From the NCBI GenBank assembly GCA_947498065.1, contig CANMIS010000001.1, positions 434,001 through 498,000 on the forward strand: DNA of 64,000 nucleotides. Direction: 5' to 3'. Made by a program: the position numbers and the translations under genes. Positions 63,579 to 64,000 of the stretch are shown here, one piece after another. The notes under the pieces were generated by a model. The model did not search any database. It had not been told where the DNA came from and saw only the letters and a program-made list of their open reading frames with translations. Every line of letters starts with the position of its first letter. The stretch's first letter is position 1. The stretch is from an uncultured Erythrobacter sp. (GTDB lineage Bacteria; Pseudomonadota; Alphaproteobacteria; Sphingomonadales; Sphingomonadaceae).

Positions 63579-64000
63579 CTATTGCGGCGTTTTCCAATAG
63601 ATCAGGTCGACAATGCGCATGGCGTCATTGCCGTCGCGAATATTCACCGCGAGGTGCACGTCCTCTGACGTGCCTGTGAGCGCGAATTCGGGTTTTGCAA
63701 ACACATCGGTGTTCAGCTCCGCGCGCCGCGCCAGATTGTAGTGATATAGCAGCGCGTCTTCGCCCTCGGCTGCCGTCAGATAAGAGACCGCGCGGATAGA
63801 GCATTTCGCGTCCTCTGCCCCCGCGGCCGCGCGGACATGGCCGAACGGCATCAGACTAGCCGCATCATCCAATCGCGCCGCCCAGACAAAACCTGCGCGC
63901 AATTGCTTGGCGCAGTCTTCGGGCACACCGCGAGAAAGCGCCATTTGCTCGGCGCTGTGAATGCCAGCCAGCGAAACGCCCCCTTCGCCCTCAGCCATAT
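63579..64000 (-). CDS. Unknown protein, possibly cut by the right edge
   Basis: About 139 residues are visible. The frame starts at ATG 63998 but only two bases lie before it, so the real start could be outside the window. The text includes SAEQMALSRGVPEDCAKQLRA, RAVSYLTAAEGEDALLYHYN and NIRDGNDAMRIVDLIYWKTP. I do not recognise a family. It converges with astD. Confidence 0.55.
   Translation of the reverse strand, partial: MAEGEGGVSLAGIHSAEQMALSRGVPEDCAKQLRAGFVWAARLDDAASLMPFGHVRAAAGAEDAKCSIRAVSYLTAAEGEDALLYHYNLARRAELNTDVFAKPEFALTGTSEDVHLAVNIRDGNDAMRIVDLIYWKTPQ

Overview
The window is a gene-dense, GC-rich (roughly 60%) piece of an alphaproteobacterial chromosome. The gene set and sequence style point to Sphingomonadales, probably Erythrobacteraceae. 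The supporting signs are a class I lysyl-tRNA synthetase, an NDUFS4-type complex I subunit, a plant-type GshA, a TonB-dependent receptor with a sphingomonad-like N-terminus, GFA and AsnC-type genes, and frequent GTG/TTG starts with ATGA, GTGA or TTGA gene overlaps. The genus is an inference. There is no prophage, transposase, integrase, CRISPR array or rRNA operon. The DNA is mostly core genome with small accessory spots.

Layout. 1-5.2 kb: dnaX (cut by the left edge), the SRP RNA gene, an NDUFS4-like gene, and an hrpB/ispB pair, all on the minus strand. 5.2-11.1 kb: chorismate mutase, an OmpR/PhoP-type two-component system with an upstream PepSY gene, then a plus-strand ABC-F ATPase, a UDG-family glycosylase and an NTF2-like protein. 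11.1-13.5 kb: a DUF6456 gene divergent from an XRE regulator with a degenerate S24-like tail, which overlaps a GT4 glycosyltransferase. 13.5-16.5 kb: yajC-secD-secF. 16.7-25.6 kb: tRNA-Pro(GGG), a TonB-dependent receptor, a CoA ester lyase, an orphan gene-transfer-agent-type holin, aroQ-accB-accC, and small or unknown genes. 25.8-30.8 kb: a degenerate histidine kinase, a WalW-like deacetylase, tRNA(CAT), tRNA-Pro(TGG) and an M28 peptidase. 30.9-43.9 kb: four membrane-bound GGDEF diguanylate cyclases mixed with ettA, a lipoprotein, a GIY-YIG nuclease beside a palindromic repeat doublet, an RcnB-like arginine-rich protein, a prolyl hydroxylase and lysK. 44-54.5 kb: a DinG-type helicase, a SixA-type phosphatase, soxR with a divergent VOC gene, an SRAP-domain gene, ubiA, rsmE, gshA and two small monooxygenase-like genes. 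54.5-64 kb: an ICMT-like membrane protein, bamB with a YfgM-like partner, GT4 plus hydrolase, selO, astD and one partial unknown gene.

How it fits together. Several systems are clear operons: yajC-secD-secF (Sec accessory complex), aroQ-accB-accC (the acc genes begin fatty-acid synthesis), PepSY-regulator-kinase, and yfgM-like-bamB (outer-membrane assembly). The four GGDEF proteins form a local c-di-GMP cluster, and three of them are paralogues with the same N-terminal membrane region.

Most interesting points. (1) A DUF6456/XRE divergent pair resembles the known GTA regulators GafZ and RogA. Its intergenic region carries an operator-like 18-mer that recurs, with one mismatch, in front of the GTA-type holin 8.3 kb away. 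(2) A two-copy element (36780-36883 and 42426-42529) keeps exact 61- and 25-bp spacing between conserved blocks and sits 60-75 bp upstream of two unrelated genes. (3) A doublet of opposed hairpins touches a GIY-YIG nuclease gene, an arrangement that recalls REP/RAYT. (4) A near-perfect SoxR operator lies inside a 19-bp-spacer promoter.
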